From contig CM055876.1 of assembly GCA_029582165.1 (NCBI GenBank), positions 20,016,501 through 20,080,500 of the forward strand: a stretch of DNA of 64,000 bases, in the 5' to 3' direction. Source of the stretch: Portulaca oleracea (lineage: Eukaryota; Streptophyta; Magnoliopsida; Caryophyllales; Portulacaceae). The notes below the pieces were generated by a model that saw only the letters and a program-made list of their open reading frames with translations, did no database searches and was not told where the DNA came from. Both the position numbers and the translations under genes were made by a program. Positions within the stretch are counted from its first letter, which is position 1. The number at the start of each line of letters is the position of its first letter. Shown piece by piece: positions 11,653-23,411 of this stretch.

Positions 11653-13175
11653 TCAGTGGACTTTGACTCAACAGAAGGGAAACTAGGACCAGACTCAGAA
11701 GACTCTCCTAAAGCTACGGTGAACTCTTTTCCAGCATCGTTGTCCACCCACGATATTTCACGGAAGCTTCCATCTGCAGTTATCAGCTTGCTTGGATCAA
11801 ATCCTGGGTTAGAAAGGGCAGCTCCAAGGATGTTGTCTGGGTCGTCATTATGACGAGCTTCTTGGCCAAACAGAAGACCAAAGATACTACTTCCAGCTAA
11901 ATGTGTCCATTCAAGAGGAGGTTTCTTGTCCCGACTTGGGATAAAGTGTCCTTCCTCTAAGATCATGCAGTCATTAAAAATTTCCAAGCCAGCTACGTGG
12001 ATACCTTCCTCTTTCAGATAATAAGGCTCCGGGAACCCATAGTAGGGAAAGTCATCTCCCTCTTTGATCCATTGTCCATTAAGGGTCAAAGGATAAGGCC
12101 TGATCTCGGAGAGTAGCGGTGGATCGTCAACCTTCCTCTTCCTGGCAGTTGCCCACTTAGCAAGTCTAATTTCTTCTTCGGTTGGGGTATACCCGAGACC
12201 AAAAGAGTAGTAGCTTCTAGGCATTAAGTACGGGAAGTTGGACTTCTTACTTGGATTCCCTAGGGATTGCCCCGGAAAATATCCCAAGTTCCTTAAGATC
12301 GCGTTGATCTTGCGATTGGAATGTGGGTCAAAATCGAAAGGGGCCTCGTTCAGACTCAACATGGCCACAAATTCGAAGTTATGAAACTCTTCATCCATAG
12401 AGTTGTGTTCAACTTCCAGCACAGGCGTTGCCGAGGTAACAATAGCAGAAATTTCCTCACCTCTTATAGTGATGACTTGGCCTTGAATTATCATTTTCAC
12501 CTTTTGGTGCATAGTCGAGGCAACCGCCCTATTCTCATGCAGCCATGGTCGGCCAAGTAGTAGATTAAAAGAGGTCGGGATGTCGATAACCAGAAATTCG
12601 ACATTTCGAATGACGTGTTCCATGGTTATGGGTAAGATTACGGAACCCAGAGTCCTTCTCGGAGAATTATCATAAGCCCGGAGTAGAATAGTTTGTTGTG
12701 CCAAATGGTGTCGCTGAATACCTAACTTCTGGGCGGTCCTCCATGGACATATGTTGACTGCCGACCCGTTGTCCACTAGCACAAGTGGGACAACCTTGTT
12801 GGAGCACATGATGGTTAAGTATAAAGCCTTGTTGTGAGCGCTTCTTCCTTGTAGATCTGCCTCGTCGAAAGTGATACCCAGCTTTGGTGTAGTCACAAAT
12901 GCGACGAGGTCCTCGGGCGGAGTGTCTGAAGGAACTTGGATTCGGTTCAGTGCATTCAAGAGTGCTTGACGATGTGTTTGGGAAGTATTCAACAGTTGCC
13001 AAATTGTGAGGTCAACTTTAGTCCTCTTGAACTGCTTAAGGAATGCATCCTCTACAGGGATCGCCTCTGATGGTTGTGCGTTGATGGGTACAGGAGCAAC
13101 CGGCGGTGGGAGAGTTGGGTCTTTTTGGTTGGTCCTTCCCGACCTGGTAAGAAAAGCAAAGATCGCCAGAGTCAT
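11653..13175 (-). CDS. Ogre protease region
   Basis: This is an open frame of about 507 codons. Residues 135-141 read DNGSAVN, the aspartic-protease active-site loop with Asn in place of the usual Thr/Ser (D-T/S-G). A second protease motif, FNLLLGRPWLH, lies near residues 205-215. The roughly 290 residues after the protease, including FGLGYTP and KKPPLEWTH, form the linker typical of Ogre elements before the intron. The upstream gag frame overlaps it near 13172-13175 in a different frame, so either frameshifted translation or a degenerate junction is implied. The frame itself is open, unlike its neighbours. Confidence 0.85.
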
Positions 13176-14688
13176 CCAAATTGATGATCCTCCTGAGTGA
13201 CTTTGAGGACCATTTTTGACTGTTCAGTCTCTTTGATTAGGTTTTCTTCTTCATCACCAGAATTTATCTTGAGTGATTCGACCTTAGGAGTGATCTCCTT
13301 GTATGTATCCTCGGGGTCAGAATCCCAGGAAGTCATTTCAGTTTGATATACGTCCTCTTCATCACTATCCCATACACCATTGACATGCAGGACGTACGGA
13401 GCGTAAACCTCAAATTTTGGAGCCCCTATGTCAGTGATAAAGATGGTGGGGTCCCAACTTCCTGAAGTGTTGGATATCATGGTGACCCCGAATGGATTAT
13501 TCTTGTTGTTGGGCTTTTGTTGGGCCGCTTTGGGTAGGGGTAAGGTCTGGTCACGGATCATCCCTTCTATGACATTTTTAAGGGTAAAACATCTCTCGGT
13601 ATCATGACCTCGCATGCGGTGGTAGTTACAGAACTTTCCCGCGTCCCAACTCTTTCCTTTCACTTCAGGTTCAGCTTTGATAGGGGGAAGTTCAATTTTT
13701 CCCTTCTTCACAAGACGATCTAAGGCCTCGGCGTACGAGGTGTCGAGAGGTGTATAAGAGTTAAACCTTTGAATGACATGTGCTTCGACAGCTTTTGGTT
13801 GTTGATTGGATGTTCCACCAACCCTTTTGGTGGAAGTGGGGTTCTTCCATCCGGACGATGTTGCAGATTTTTCTAACTTAGCTTCTACCATTAACCCCGC
13901 TTTAAAGTCGAAATCTAGAATCAATCGGCATTCCATCATGTTGGCATACCTTGCTTCAAATTTGTATGAAGATTTGATCCGTAATCCAAAGTCACCTTAT
14001 CATCATTAAGGCCTTTGCGACTCCAACGATGGAAGTAGTTCATGAATGATTCTCCTTCACCTTGCTTGATGGCCGCCATGTCACTCATGGTTACATCAAG
14101 ATCCTCGCTAGTCGCATATTGAATGAAAGCCATATAGGTAGCTTCCCGCTCTTGGACATCCAAATGTAAGGTGTAGTACCATTTTAGGACTTCATCGCTT
14201 AAAGTCCATGGGAAAACATGAGCATATAAGCTAGATCTACTTCCTTTAAGACCATCATGCGCGCAAAGTCGCGCATACGGTGAGTAGGATTCTCCATGGC
14301 CTTAAATTTCTTCTCGTGAGCGAGAACTTGTCGTGAGTTTGGCTTGAGGAGTGCTTGGTAAGCCGATATCCAGAAAATGCTCTCTAAATTGAGGGATTTG
14401 TCTAAGCAGGTTTTGAAGACTATCAACCCTATTATCCCTGAATGGCATGAACTGCTCATCTCGGGGCATAGTTCTTTCAGCAGTGCACGCTCACATCTTC
14501 ATCGTGGGTATCCGCCTATACCTATCTTTTCATTGATCGTTTGAATGGCTTGACAACACCTTCCATTCTACGATCTTGTTGGCCCTTGTATCAATCAAAG
14601 CACGGATATCTCGCACTAAGGCTGAGAGGTCCGCCGCCGTGACAGGTTGGCCATGGGTTTCTTGTTCTTGATCGTTAATCTCAGCCAT
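13172..14688 (-). pseudogene. Ogre gag
   Basis: The frame starts at the ATG 14688-14686 (MAEINDQEQE). The capsid part (ENPTHRMRDFARMMVLKEVDLAYMLM, then LSDEVLKWYYTLHL) is spread over three frames, with breaks near 14460, 14205 and 13960. The last part holds a zinc-knuckle variant at about 13630-13589, C-X2-H-X4-H-X4-C (CNYHRMRGHDTERC). This differs from the usual CCHC and is what Ogre/Tat gag proteins carry. It ends in an acidic tail that overlaps the protease frame. The product would coat the RNA in virus-like particles; with at least three frameshifts this copy cannot make it. Confidence 0.8.
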
Positions 14689-15835
14689 GAAATCAGAAGG
14701 AATGGACATAATGTCACTGTCTATGACCGAGGTTTGGGAGGAAGTATCCGAGTCGGTGTCGGTGGACGAACTCCGGTTCGGTGTTGCAGTCGGGATCGGT
14801 GAGAAACTTGTCAGCCTTCGAGATCCAACCCTAGCCCAAGACTTGACTCTTGACTCTTTAGGTCCTATCTTGCCTGTATGGAAATTTCACATTAGAACAA
14901 CATCAACTCCCGACACATGCCTACCCGATGCATGCCATGACTTAATGACCTATATGAAACAATCTAATGCAGACCATGCGTATATGTTGACCCCTTTTTT
15001 TTTGCTTTGACTCAGCCAACGTTGGGCTTGCATGATGACCTCTAACCTAGGATGAGATTACGTACGGGGAGGGTCCATCGGACCATCATAAGATCGAGTC
15101 AACATTAAAGTTTTAATGAACTCAGATTCGAATAATGATCGGATACACTTTTAAGGACTCCAAGCACAGCCAAGGGTTGGACAAAGTCAAGCTAAGATCT
15201 CGGGTTTAATCAAACTTCTTTGATTTGGGCCCAAGAGAGACCTCTAGGCCTTCTTTAACTTTTGCACGACTATTGCCCAAACTAGAGCGGCGTTTGGGGG
15301 AAAAGAGACCTTATGAGACCGACTCTAAAGAAAAGAAAAACATATAGCACATAATTCACATATATCACAACAAGAATGCACGTAGCATACAAAATGGGTA
15401 ATGCACCTAACCGAGGTTCTACATTCATGGGTTTAAGGTCGGGTACCTAAAACTAACATACTCATGTCTCTCACTCGTCACAAATTTTATGGAGTTCATA
15501 GTAATGTGATTTGTGTGTTTCTCACAAAATTAAGGGGAAAATGTGAATTCATAATACCGAGAATTTTGGGAGTGCTTCATGAGTGGGAAAGCAATTCGCG
15601 ACCTTCTCGAAATGTGGGGTTCATTTCTTGAATTCGAAAATATACTTTACCCAAAAAGGGAAATTAGGTTAACCTAGACGGTACCTTTGGGTTCATCCCA
15701 ATTTATAAGAAATCGAGATGGAGATCCGTATGCACGATGCCTAACTAAATAATAAAAATTACAAAGATTAACTTCTCCTTTTCTACTCAAAAATTTTAAA
15801 AACCGGTTTTTCAAGTTTTACCCTCTTAAAGTAAG
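14689..15835. other. Ogre untranslated leader
   Basis: No protein domain is recognisable in the 1.15 kb between PBS and gag on either strand. Some Ogre elements have an extra ORF here; none is visible in this copy. Confidence 0.6.
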
Positions 15836-15853
15836 TCCCCAGTGGAGTCGCCA
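15836..15853 (-). other. Primer-binding site, tRNA-Arg type
   Basis: The minus strand reads TGGCGACTCCACTGGGGA, the tRNA-Arg-complementary PBS typical of Ogre elements. It lies two bases from the LTR end. Confidence 0.9.
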
Positions 15854-15855
15854 TT

Positions 15856-17442
15856 TGTGGGACCCGGGAAAATCCCCGTTGGTGTCCCTCGCGGTAAACG
15901 GCGAGTCGAAAGGGGTGTCTTTTCTTCTAGAAGATTCGCTTGAATTTCCGTTTAAATAAATCAAAATTGAAATTTATGTAAACTCTTTTCTTTTAGATTT
16001 TATTAAAGTCTAAGGATTTTGTTTATTCAGAAAATGAACAGAAAATAAAAGAAAAACAAAAAGAAATAAAAAAGGATAATAAACAGAGAGTCTCGGGACT
16101 GGGCTCGGGATGATTCACTGTAGCAATACCTGCAAGTATTGTGAGTCAGTGGCCCGGAAAAAAAGGGATCTTAATTAAACTCTCTTTTTTTTATATACAT
16201 TTTTTAGTTGGAGATTTTATTTACTCTACGAGATAAACAGAAAACAGAAAAACGAAGCCGAAGAAATAAAAGAAAACTGCAAACCGGGGGATTCGAACCC
16301 GAGACCGAGGCTACTGTCCACTACGATACCTGCAGGTATCGTGGGCCAGTAATCCGGGAACGGAGTCCCGATCTGGAAGTCAGGTCCGGGCCATGGGTCG
16401 GGCCAGAATACCGCCAGGTATTCTGTCCGTCCCGGCCTCGGAGCCGACTTCCGAACTTAGGAATCCGGACCAAAAAAAACTTTTATTTTCACGATCCGTT
16501 TTCTGAAATCCGGAAAAAATGAAACTCGAAAAATAAATAAAAGAAAGAAAAGAGGAGAGAGTCGCCAATTAATTTTTGAACGAGAATTAATAAACTCAAA
16601 AAAAGTGACTCCACAAACCGCGAACCACGAGATTCGGATCCGGGGGTAAGGTTACGGATTCGGGAATAGAAATTCCCGAATCCGCCTGTTCAACGAACGG
16701 ACTTTACTAAACCGGTTAAATAAAAAGAAAGAAGAAGAGGAGGAGAAGAAGAAGAGAGTAGAACGGAGTATTAATTAATGTGATTAATGTTATTTAGTTA
16801 CATGCAAATGCAATGATAAAGCGAGAAATAAATACAACAAATAAAATAATTAAATACAAGCGTACCTTTATTCACGTACAATCCATATTATTTAGGTCGA
16901 GTTTAGGGTTAACTCAAGTTACAAGATAATATGGATGGAGAAGAGATAGAGATAAACGAAATAAAAATGCCAATTAAGTGTATGCAAAAATGAGAGAAAT
17001 AAAGAGGGAGAAGAGAAGATGAAATCACCAAGTGTCAATACGCCAGGGTGATTTCGGTGTAGGAATGAAGTGGAAATGAGAGGGGTTTTTATAGGAGGAA
17101 TTTGGGTTGGGAATTTAGGTTAAAAATGAGGGGGAAAACATGACCTAATACCGCCGAGTATTATGGGCTTCGGGAGCCTGGCTGCTGGTGGCACGCAACC
17201 CTAGGCAGGCGGAAGCGCCTCGGGTCGGGTAGAATCCGCCCCAATACCTGGCGATATGACGGGCCGGATCTGCTCGACTTGGGCCGCTTCTGCCTCGGGC
17301 CGCGTGCAGATGCTGGATCAGGCTGATTTTTTTTTGTTTGGCATTTCACTTTACTTGGCATTTTTTCTAAAATAAAATAAAGACAAAATAAAAATAATTA
17401 CAATAATTACAATAATTATGAGACACTTTTTGGGTGTCTACA
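15856..17442 (-). mobile_element. 5' LTR of the Ogre/Tat element
   Basis: On the minus strand this 1587-bp LTR starts TGTAGACACCCAAAAAGTG and ends GGGTCCCACA. A TATA box (TATAAAAA) lies at 17094-17087. The LTR contains at least four imperfect to perfect palindromes built on ATACC...GGTAT (16124-16141, 16324-16341, 16406-16425, 17146-17163) and a decayed one at 17243-17257. The right end directly abuts an interrupted copia gag gene. Confidence 0.88.
17087..17094 (-). promoter_or_regulatory. Ogre LTR TATA box
   Basis: The minus strand reads CCTATAAAAACCCC. Two of the LTR palindromes lie about 50-160 bp upstream of it in the sense of transcription. Confidence 0.6.
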
Positions 17443-18588
17443 CTTGTTCTTATCTAGGGCATTGTTTTGGTTCATCCTGTAGACTTCCTGAGCAACTTGC
17501 TGCATGAACTTTGTGTCCACCCGAGGAGCTTGTTCCAATCCACCACTCAAAGGATCATCTACTTCTTCAGAGATCACATTAGCTACCACTTTCTTTCCTT
17601 TTCTTTTATCAAACCATTCAGGATATCCAATGAGTTTGAAACATTGGTCTCTCTCATGTCCATGCTTCTGACAGTAAGTACAATATTTGTTTGCTTTATC
17701 TTTCTTGTAATCTTTTCTGGGAGTTCTAGTGTTGTAATTGGCAGCAAAGGCTTGGGCATTGTCAGAAGCATTATTAGAAAGGTTTGATGAATTTGTGGTG
17801 TTTTGCTTGGAGACAGATGCAGCAAATTCTCCATTAGAACTGATGCCTCCAGAGGCTATCTTTTGACTTTCAGCCCTCTGGACTAAAGAGTAGGCTTTGT
17901 TAAGGGTAGGAAGGGGATCCATTAACAAGATTTGGCTTCTTACACTATCAAAGTCATCATTAAGGTGCATTAAAAACTTAACTAACCGTCTTCTTTGTTC
18001 CATTTCTAAAGAGACTTTGATGTGTTGGCAAGTTGAGGGGCAAGTGCATACAGGTACTTCAGACATCTCGCTGAGTTCATCCCACAACTTCTTTAGCTTG
18101 ATGAAGTACACAGCCACTGTGTGCCTGCCTTGGAAGAGTTCTGATATATCTTTCTCCAACTGGAACAACAGTGGACCATTGCTTTGTCCAAATCTTTCTG
18201 TAAGTTCAATCCACAGCTCACGAGCTGTATTGACATAGAGGAAAGATTCTGAAAGATCAGGGATCATGCTGTTCAACAACCAGCTGATGACCATGTTGTC
18301 ACACTTGTCCCATTGGCTGGACATGGATGCCTGGGTAGGTCTTGCACACTCTCCTGTGATGAAGCCAATCTTTACTTTGGTTTTGAGGGCAATCTTGATG
18401 GCCCTCCCCCAGTTTTGGAAATTGTTTCCATTAAATTTAATGGAAACAATCTGCAAGCCAGGGTGATCAGATCCTTGTAGATGAAGGGGATCATTGTTGT
18501 ACTGATCTTCTTCTGTTTTGGTTCTTGGCTGATTGATGCTCGTGTCCCCACTACCACCTCGTGATGATGCTTCTCTCTCTTCTGCCAT
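17443..18588 (-). CDS. Ty1/copia gag, 3' part cut off by the Ogre insertion
   Basis: The frame starts at ATG 18588-18586 and runs unbroken for about 380 codons. Residues 40-80 (SIKFNGNNFQNWGRAIKIAL) match the copia gag N-terminal domain (retrotran_gag_3 type). Residues 90-240 match the UBN2-type gag region (FLMHLNDDFDSVRSQIL). A CCHC zinc knuckle (CTYCQKHGHERDQC) lies at residues 303-316. Reading stays in frame up to LDKNK and then enters the Ogre LTR at 17442, so the true C-terminus and the pol part lie beyond the Ogre element, left of the window. The uninterrupted frame suggests that this copia copy was young when it was hit. Confidence 0.9.
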
Positions 18589-18699
18589 GGCTTCCTAATC
18601 TCAAAGAAAGCTGCCTTTTACTTCTGAGAATGGGTCGAGGGATTCTCAGATTAGTCTTGCAGCTCAGAGGAAGACAATGGTTCTCAAGCAAGGAAACCT

Positions 18700-18711
18700 T
18701 GCTCTGATACC
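18700..18711 (-). other. Primer-binding site of the copia element
   Basis: The minus strand reads TGGTATCAGAGC, the exact initiator tRNA-Met site. It directly abuts the LTR end CTCA. Confidence 0.9.
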
Positions 18712-18978
18712 ATGAGAACTTTTGAGAGAGAAAAGACTTATTTGATATATTGTTTTCTGATACACAAAAGACCCTAAGACCCTATAACTATTTATAGAAG
18801 GGAAAAACAAGAAAAGGAAACAAGAACTAAAACAAGATCAAAACAGATCTTGAAATAAACGAAAATGAGGAAAAAATAAATATAGAAAAATACAACTAGG
18901 TTGTTAGCTACTACTACTGCTGCTGTTGGCTGCTATTACTGTTGCTGTTTAGCTGCTGCTGCAATATATTCTTCACAG
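18712..18978 (-). mobile_element. 5' LTR of the copia element
   Basis: On the plus strand the LTR begins TGAGAACTTTTGAG right after the PBS. I place its other end at 18978 (ATTCTTCACA), giving TGTGAAGA...GTTCTCA on the minus strand, about 267 bp. A TATA box lies at 18797-18788 (CTATAAATAG on the minus strand). The outer boundary is less certain because the second LTR is not in the window. Confidence 0.6.
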
Positions 18979-19560
18979 GTTCATTCAACTGATGATATTA
19001 CCTAGAGCTTCCTGTTGTTCTTATTAGTACAGCTTCCCCTCAATGTACCCAAAGACTCTTGTTTTGCGAGAAGATTGTTCGAGAGGTAGAGAACTTCATG
19101 CCTTTCCTTCCTCGGCCTTAGGAGTAACTCAGGCAAGGCCCATTTCAAATGAATTGGCAAGTAGCTATTAATAGATAGCCCTATTCTCAGGGTTTACATT
19201 TTTTAGAGGATATAGAGTGGCAGTCTTTCTCTATCCTACGCTATTCCCTGCGGTTGGAGTTGTAGTTGGAGAGTAGGTAATACGTTAGAGATTCATCTCT
19301 ATCCCTTTCTTCGTTCTGCTACTCGACTTATACCATGACCCTATCCTTTGAATGGAGGCAAGCAAAGAGGTCACCCTCTGATTCTTGGTAGGTGACTTAA
19401 CTTAGGGTCAAACATGTCTTTCTTCCTATCTTGCCTATCTTTTCTTTGTAGTTTTCATGTCGCATAGTCGAGTCGTCCCGGTTCTGCATGCATGTCTTCG
19501 AACGAATCCCACCGCTCGAATGGAATTGGATCGGCTTGGATTGGATGACTGGTTCATTCA
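18979..19560. other. Unique-looking segment of balanced base composition, origin unknown
   Basis: This stretch is less AT-rich than the flanking DNA to its right. It contains phrases such as CCTTCCTCGGCCTTAGGAG and CTATCCCTTTCTTCGTTCTG that resemble plant mitochondrial intergenic DNA. No gene is visible. An organelle origin is only a suspicion. Confidence 0.25.
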
Positions 19561-19579
19561 AGTAAGAGCTAGAGTATGA

Positions 19580-19785
19580 TGTCATTGGCAATTTAAATAA
19601 GTCAATTTTTAATGTGATGAATTTTAGTAACAAATTTATGAATTTAAAATATTGATGAATTTTGCAATAATATTGATATATTCACGATGAATTTTATAAT
19701 AAATATTGATATTTTTTAAAAAAAATGTTAATATTTTAGAGGAACTAGCTACATACTTTAAGGTATACCATATACCAATTGGACA
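19580..19785. repeat. Dispersed repeat, first copy
   Basis: See the copy at 47720-47880. No TIR could be fixed. Confidence 0.6.
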
Positions 19786-19993
19786 TCTATTTTTATAAAT
19801 TGTATTTTTATAATTTCAAATAATGATTATAATTTTACTTATTGTACATGTTTATTAATTGATCTTAAGTGTATGATATTTATCTGTTATGTCAGCAAAT
19901 ATAAGTGACATTTTAACCATAATTTTAGATATGATACATATATTATGTATAATTTTATATTTATGGAAAATATAAATATATATATATATATAT

Positions 19994-20517
19994 GGAAATT
20001 GGATTCTAATAATTCCTACTTTTGCAAATTGGATCGCAATAATTCCTACTTTAAATTTATATTCTGGTGGTCCAAAGAAAATTAAAATTGTATTGTAGTG
20101 GGACATAATTGAGAGTTTACCTTGAATATCATAGATTTTGTGTTGCATTTGATTCAAAACTTTGTATAACACTTTACCACGATTTTTAATGAATTTACAG
20201 CATTCTCCCAATTTTTTTGAATTTTTTATGATATTTTCAATTTTATTATTTTTAAAAAATCATAATAATTGCTCAGAATCTCAAAAAAATAATTTAAAAA
20301 ATGTTTTAGCAACTACATTTCATTACCTATCTGGGGGCAGGAACGAAAAGAGAAAAACAATATGGGGTAGGCATGAAAAAAATGAAAAGAATGTGGTGAT
20401 GGATTTGGTACCATTAAAATACAATTTTAATTTTTTTTGGACCACCAGAATACAAATTAAAAGTAGGGATTATTGCCATCTAATTTGCAAAAGTAAGGAT
20501 TATTAGAATCCAATTTT

Positions 20518-20519
<2 letters not shown>
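19994..20519. mobile_element. MITE copy A, inserted in (TA)n
   Basis: The ends are inverted repeats of about 100 bp: GGAAATTGGATTCTAATAAT at the left and its complement at the right. The TIRs contain a duplicated word AATAATCCCTACTTT and the block CTGGTGGTCCAAA. (TA)n flanks both sides. It has no coding capacity. It is the same family as the copies at 21288, 26904 and 29513. Confidence 0.85.
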
Positions 20520-20555
<36 letters not shown>

Positions 20556-21287
20556 GTTTATATAATTCATGAGTTGTAATAACTCTGAAACTAATTGAAC
20601 ATACCTTTTTAATGATTAAATATACATTCGTTAAACCTTTTTAAATAATTTATGTATGGTTCACAATGATTAACAAAACATTTTTTTCAAAACACTTATC
20701 AATTTCTTATTGTAATACTTTGTGCACCAAGGTATGCTTTCTTTGTATTTTTTTTTTTTTCAACTCCATATGAAGTACATTGCATAAACAATGTAGTAAC
20801 TGTGGATGTTGACAAATTTTTCTGATCAACATGTAATATTACTAATGATGCAATCTTTAGGTTTTGTTTTTAAAAATAAAAAAACTTATACCAACCGAGG
20901 TCTGTAATACGAACTTTTTTTTACCCCAATATTTCAATATTAATATTGATCCAAAAACAACAGTAGAGTCCAACTAGCACAGGCAGCAACAAAATTGTGT
21001 CTTGGTTTGGGTTTGGTGGAAGTCTTTTCGGGCTTGGTATTGTATTGTTAAGCCCAATTTGTTTTGGCTTTTCTTCGTGTTATTTTTGTTTCTTCTGTTG
21101 GCACCCTTTTTACTGGGGTTTTGTAAGTGCTTGCTATGGCACTTGTTCCTGGTAATTAAATTTTGGCTCAATGGCCTTAACGATTAACAAAACAGAAGCT
21201 AACAATCATCGGAAATGAAAAGAAAATAGTCTAACACTTCCCCTCTCTCTCTACGTACATCCTCTCTCTCTCTCTCTATATATATAT

Positions 21288-21823
21288 GTGAAAATTGGAT
21301 TCTAATAATCTCTACTTTTGCAAATTAGATGATAAGAATTCATACTTTAAATTTGTATTCTGGTAGTCCAAAAAAAATAAAACTGTATTGTAGTGGTACC
21401 AAATCTATCACCACATTCTTTTTATTTTTTCATGCCTACGCCATATTGTTTTTATTCTTTTTCGTTCCTCCCCCAGATAGGTAATGAAGTGTAGCTAATA
21501 AAATATTTTTAAATTATTTTTTTGAGATTCCAAACAATTAGTATGATTTTTTTAAAAGGAATAAAATTGAAAAAATAATAAAAAATTGAAAAATAATTGA
21601 AAACAATCGGGAGAAATGCTATAAATTCATTAAAAATCATGGTAAAGTGTTATTCAAAGTTTTGAATCAAATGCAACACAAAATCTATGATATTTAGGGG
21701 TATACTCTCGATTATGTCCCGCTACAATACGATTGTATTTTTTTGGACCACCAGAATACAAATTGAAAATAGAGATTATTGTCATCCAATTTGCAAAAGT
21801 AGGGATTATTAGAATCCAATTTT

Positions 21824-21825
<2 letters not shown>
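21288..21825. mobile_element. MITE copy B, opposite internal orientation
   Basis: It has the same TIRs as copy A. The internal part is inverted relative to A (for example GGTAATGAAGTGTAGCTAATAA against the complement in A). It is flanked by (TA)n, with a 60-bp (TA) tract at 21826-21886. Confidence 0.85.
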
Positions 21826-21888
<63 letters not shown>

Positions 21889-23081
21889 TAGCAAATACCC
21901 GGGCGTTGGCCTGAATACTAAAATAAATACCAATGCGTTATTCTAGAAGCTTTTAGAATATATATTAATGGTGCGCTGAAGCTTAAAGATAATATACAAA
22001 GTGAAGAGGTTCTAAACTATTTTATAGTGCCAACACATGTTAAAATTGTCACATTTCTTATATACATTGGACAATCATATCAAGATTATAATTTATAATG
22101 CAATATCAAAGTGACAGTTAAATGTCAAAGAAAATAATAAAAACATATACTAAACTTATAAAATATAATTATTGATTATACATTTCCCTAAAACATAATT
22201 AGCATTTTTTAACATATATGAAACTATTGTTCCATAAGTAAATTTTGAAGTACTGTGAAAGGTAATTATTATGTTGTATCTCATATATCTCATGAAATAA
22301 ACCCATATTGCTGAAGGCTTTGAGTTGTGAAGCTATCATGAGGAATGTTATAAATGCTTTTAGAGGAGTGTGTTTATTCCAATCAAATTCTAATTGTATT
22401 TTATAGGTTTAGTATACATTTTTGTTATTTTCTTTGACATTTAATTGTAACTTTGATACATTATTGTCCAATGTATATGTGAAATGCAAGTGTTTTAGCA
22501 TATATTGACACTATAAAGTAGTTTTGAAACTTTTCACTTTGTATATTACCTTTAAGTTTTAGGGTACCATTAATATATATATTCTGAAAGCTTCCTGTTA
22601 AATTTCACCCAATTTGGTGAAACTAAAAGAGAGAAGAGGGAGAGAGATTTGAGAAATGATGGTATTGATGAATCCCAACTCAATTACAAATGAAGGGAAT
22701 GAAGGCTTTATATAGCCAACTTCCTATACCTAACAAACCAAGAAACAAGATAAAGAAACAAGAAATCAATACAAACTTTGCTAATCCTAACATCCCCCCC
22801 CCCCCCCAAATTGGAGGGTGGCAAAACTCCAATTTGCCAACAATTTCTAGCAAAGCTGAACGACAAGGTTGCTATTACTGCCAATGGAATTAATGAAGGG
22901 CAGTGCAACCCTGAAATCTTGAACTCGAACTCCAACAGCTTCCTTGTCATCACCACAACTCCTAATAGTGGGTGAAATGGACGTAGATACGGAAGAACTT
23001 CGTGGATCAGAATGACGAAAGGAATATAATTGCCGAACTTTTTCCAAGTATTGAAATTGTCTCCGGCGAATACATTGGCCA

Positions 23082-23411
23082 TCAGAGACATTCCTGGTTG
23101 ATCGGACGAGAGAACGAAGAGAGGAAAAACACACGGTTAAAATCCATCAGATAGTAAGTGGCATTTGCTATAGCAACAGCCCAAATCTTACTGTCACAAT
23201 AATTTGCCATCCCAATTTGATCAAAGAACACAATGTTGGCCTCTGGTAAACACACACATCTTCCATAGAGCTCCACCACGGCAGTGGCAACCAACAATTC
23301 TCCAGAGAACCCCAAGCTAATACCCAGATGGTGGAACCCGCCCAATTCCGCAAATAAACCACCAATACCGAATGAAATAACCAAAACAGAACAACCTAAT
23401 TCAAGATACAC
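23082..23411 (-). pseudogene. Host-like coding fragment inside the small LTR element (unrecognised)
   Basis: The open frame of 109 codons includes SFGIGGLFAELGGFHHLGIS and ANATYYLMDF. I cannot assign a family. It lies on the sense strand of the element, downstream of the fragment at 23900-24211, and could be a separate exon of the same captured gene. Confidence 0.3.

Larger units (their letters stand above)
3683..17442 (-). mobile_element. Ogre/Tat-type Ty3/gypsy retrotransposon, 3' end missing from the window
   Basis: In transcription order the minus-strand element has a 5' LTR (17442-15856), a tRNA-Arg-type PBS, gag, protease, a short intron, RT, RNase H, a second RNase H and integrase. 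A long 3' region follows with an antisense plant-mobile-domain gene. The PBS, intron, double RNase H and antisense gene together mark the Tat/Ogre group. No 3' LTR is present between 8100 and 3683; the element is cut by the insertion of the LTR at 376-3682, so the rest should lie left of the window. It interrupts a copia gag gene at 17443, where CTTGT is the candidate 5-bp target site. Several stops and frameshifts make this copy non-autonomous. Confidence 0.85.

Noticed and set aside
14687..15010. 107-codon plus-strand frame
   Set aside because: It is antisense to the Ogre leader and gag start and has no recognisable domain.
15836..15853. tRNA-like sequences (also 347-371, 18700-18711, 24386-24397, 58290-58307)
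   Set aside because: They are primer-binding sites complementary to tRNA 3' ends, not tRNA genes. No cloverleaf surrounds them.
21712..21933. Frames with runs of Ile-Tyr
   Set aside because: They are translations of (TA)n tracts. The same applies to similar frames near 26204-26641 and 28681-29244.
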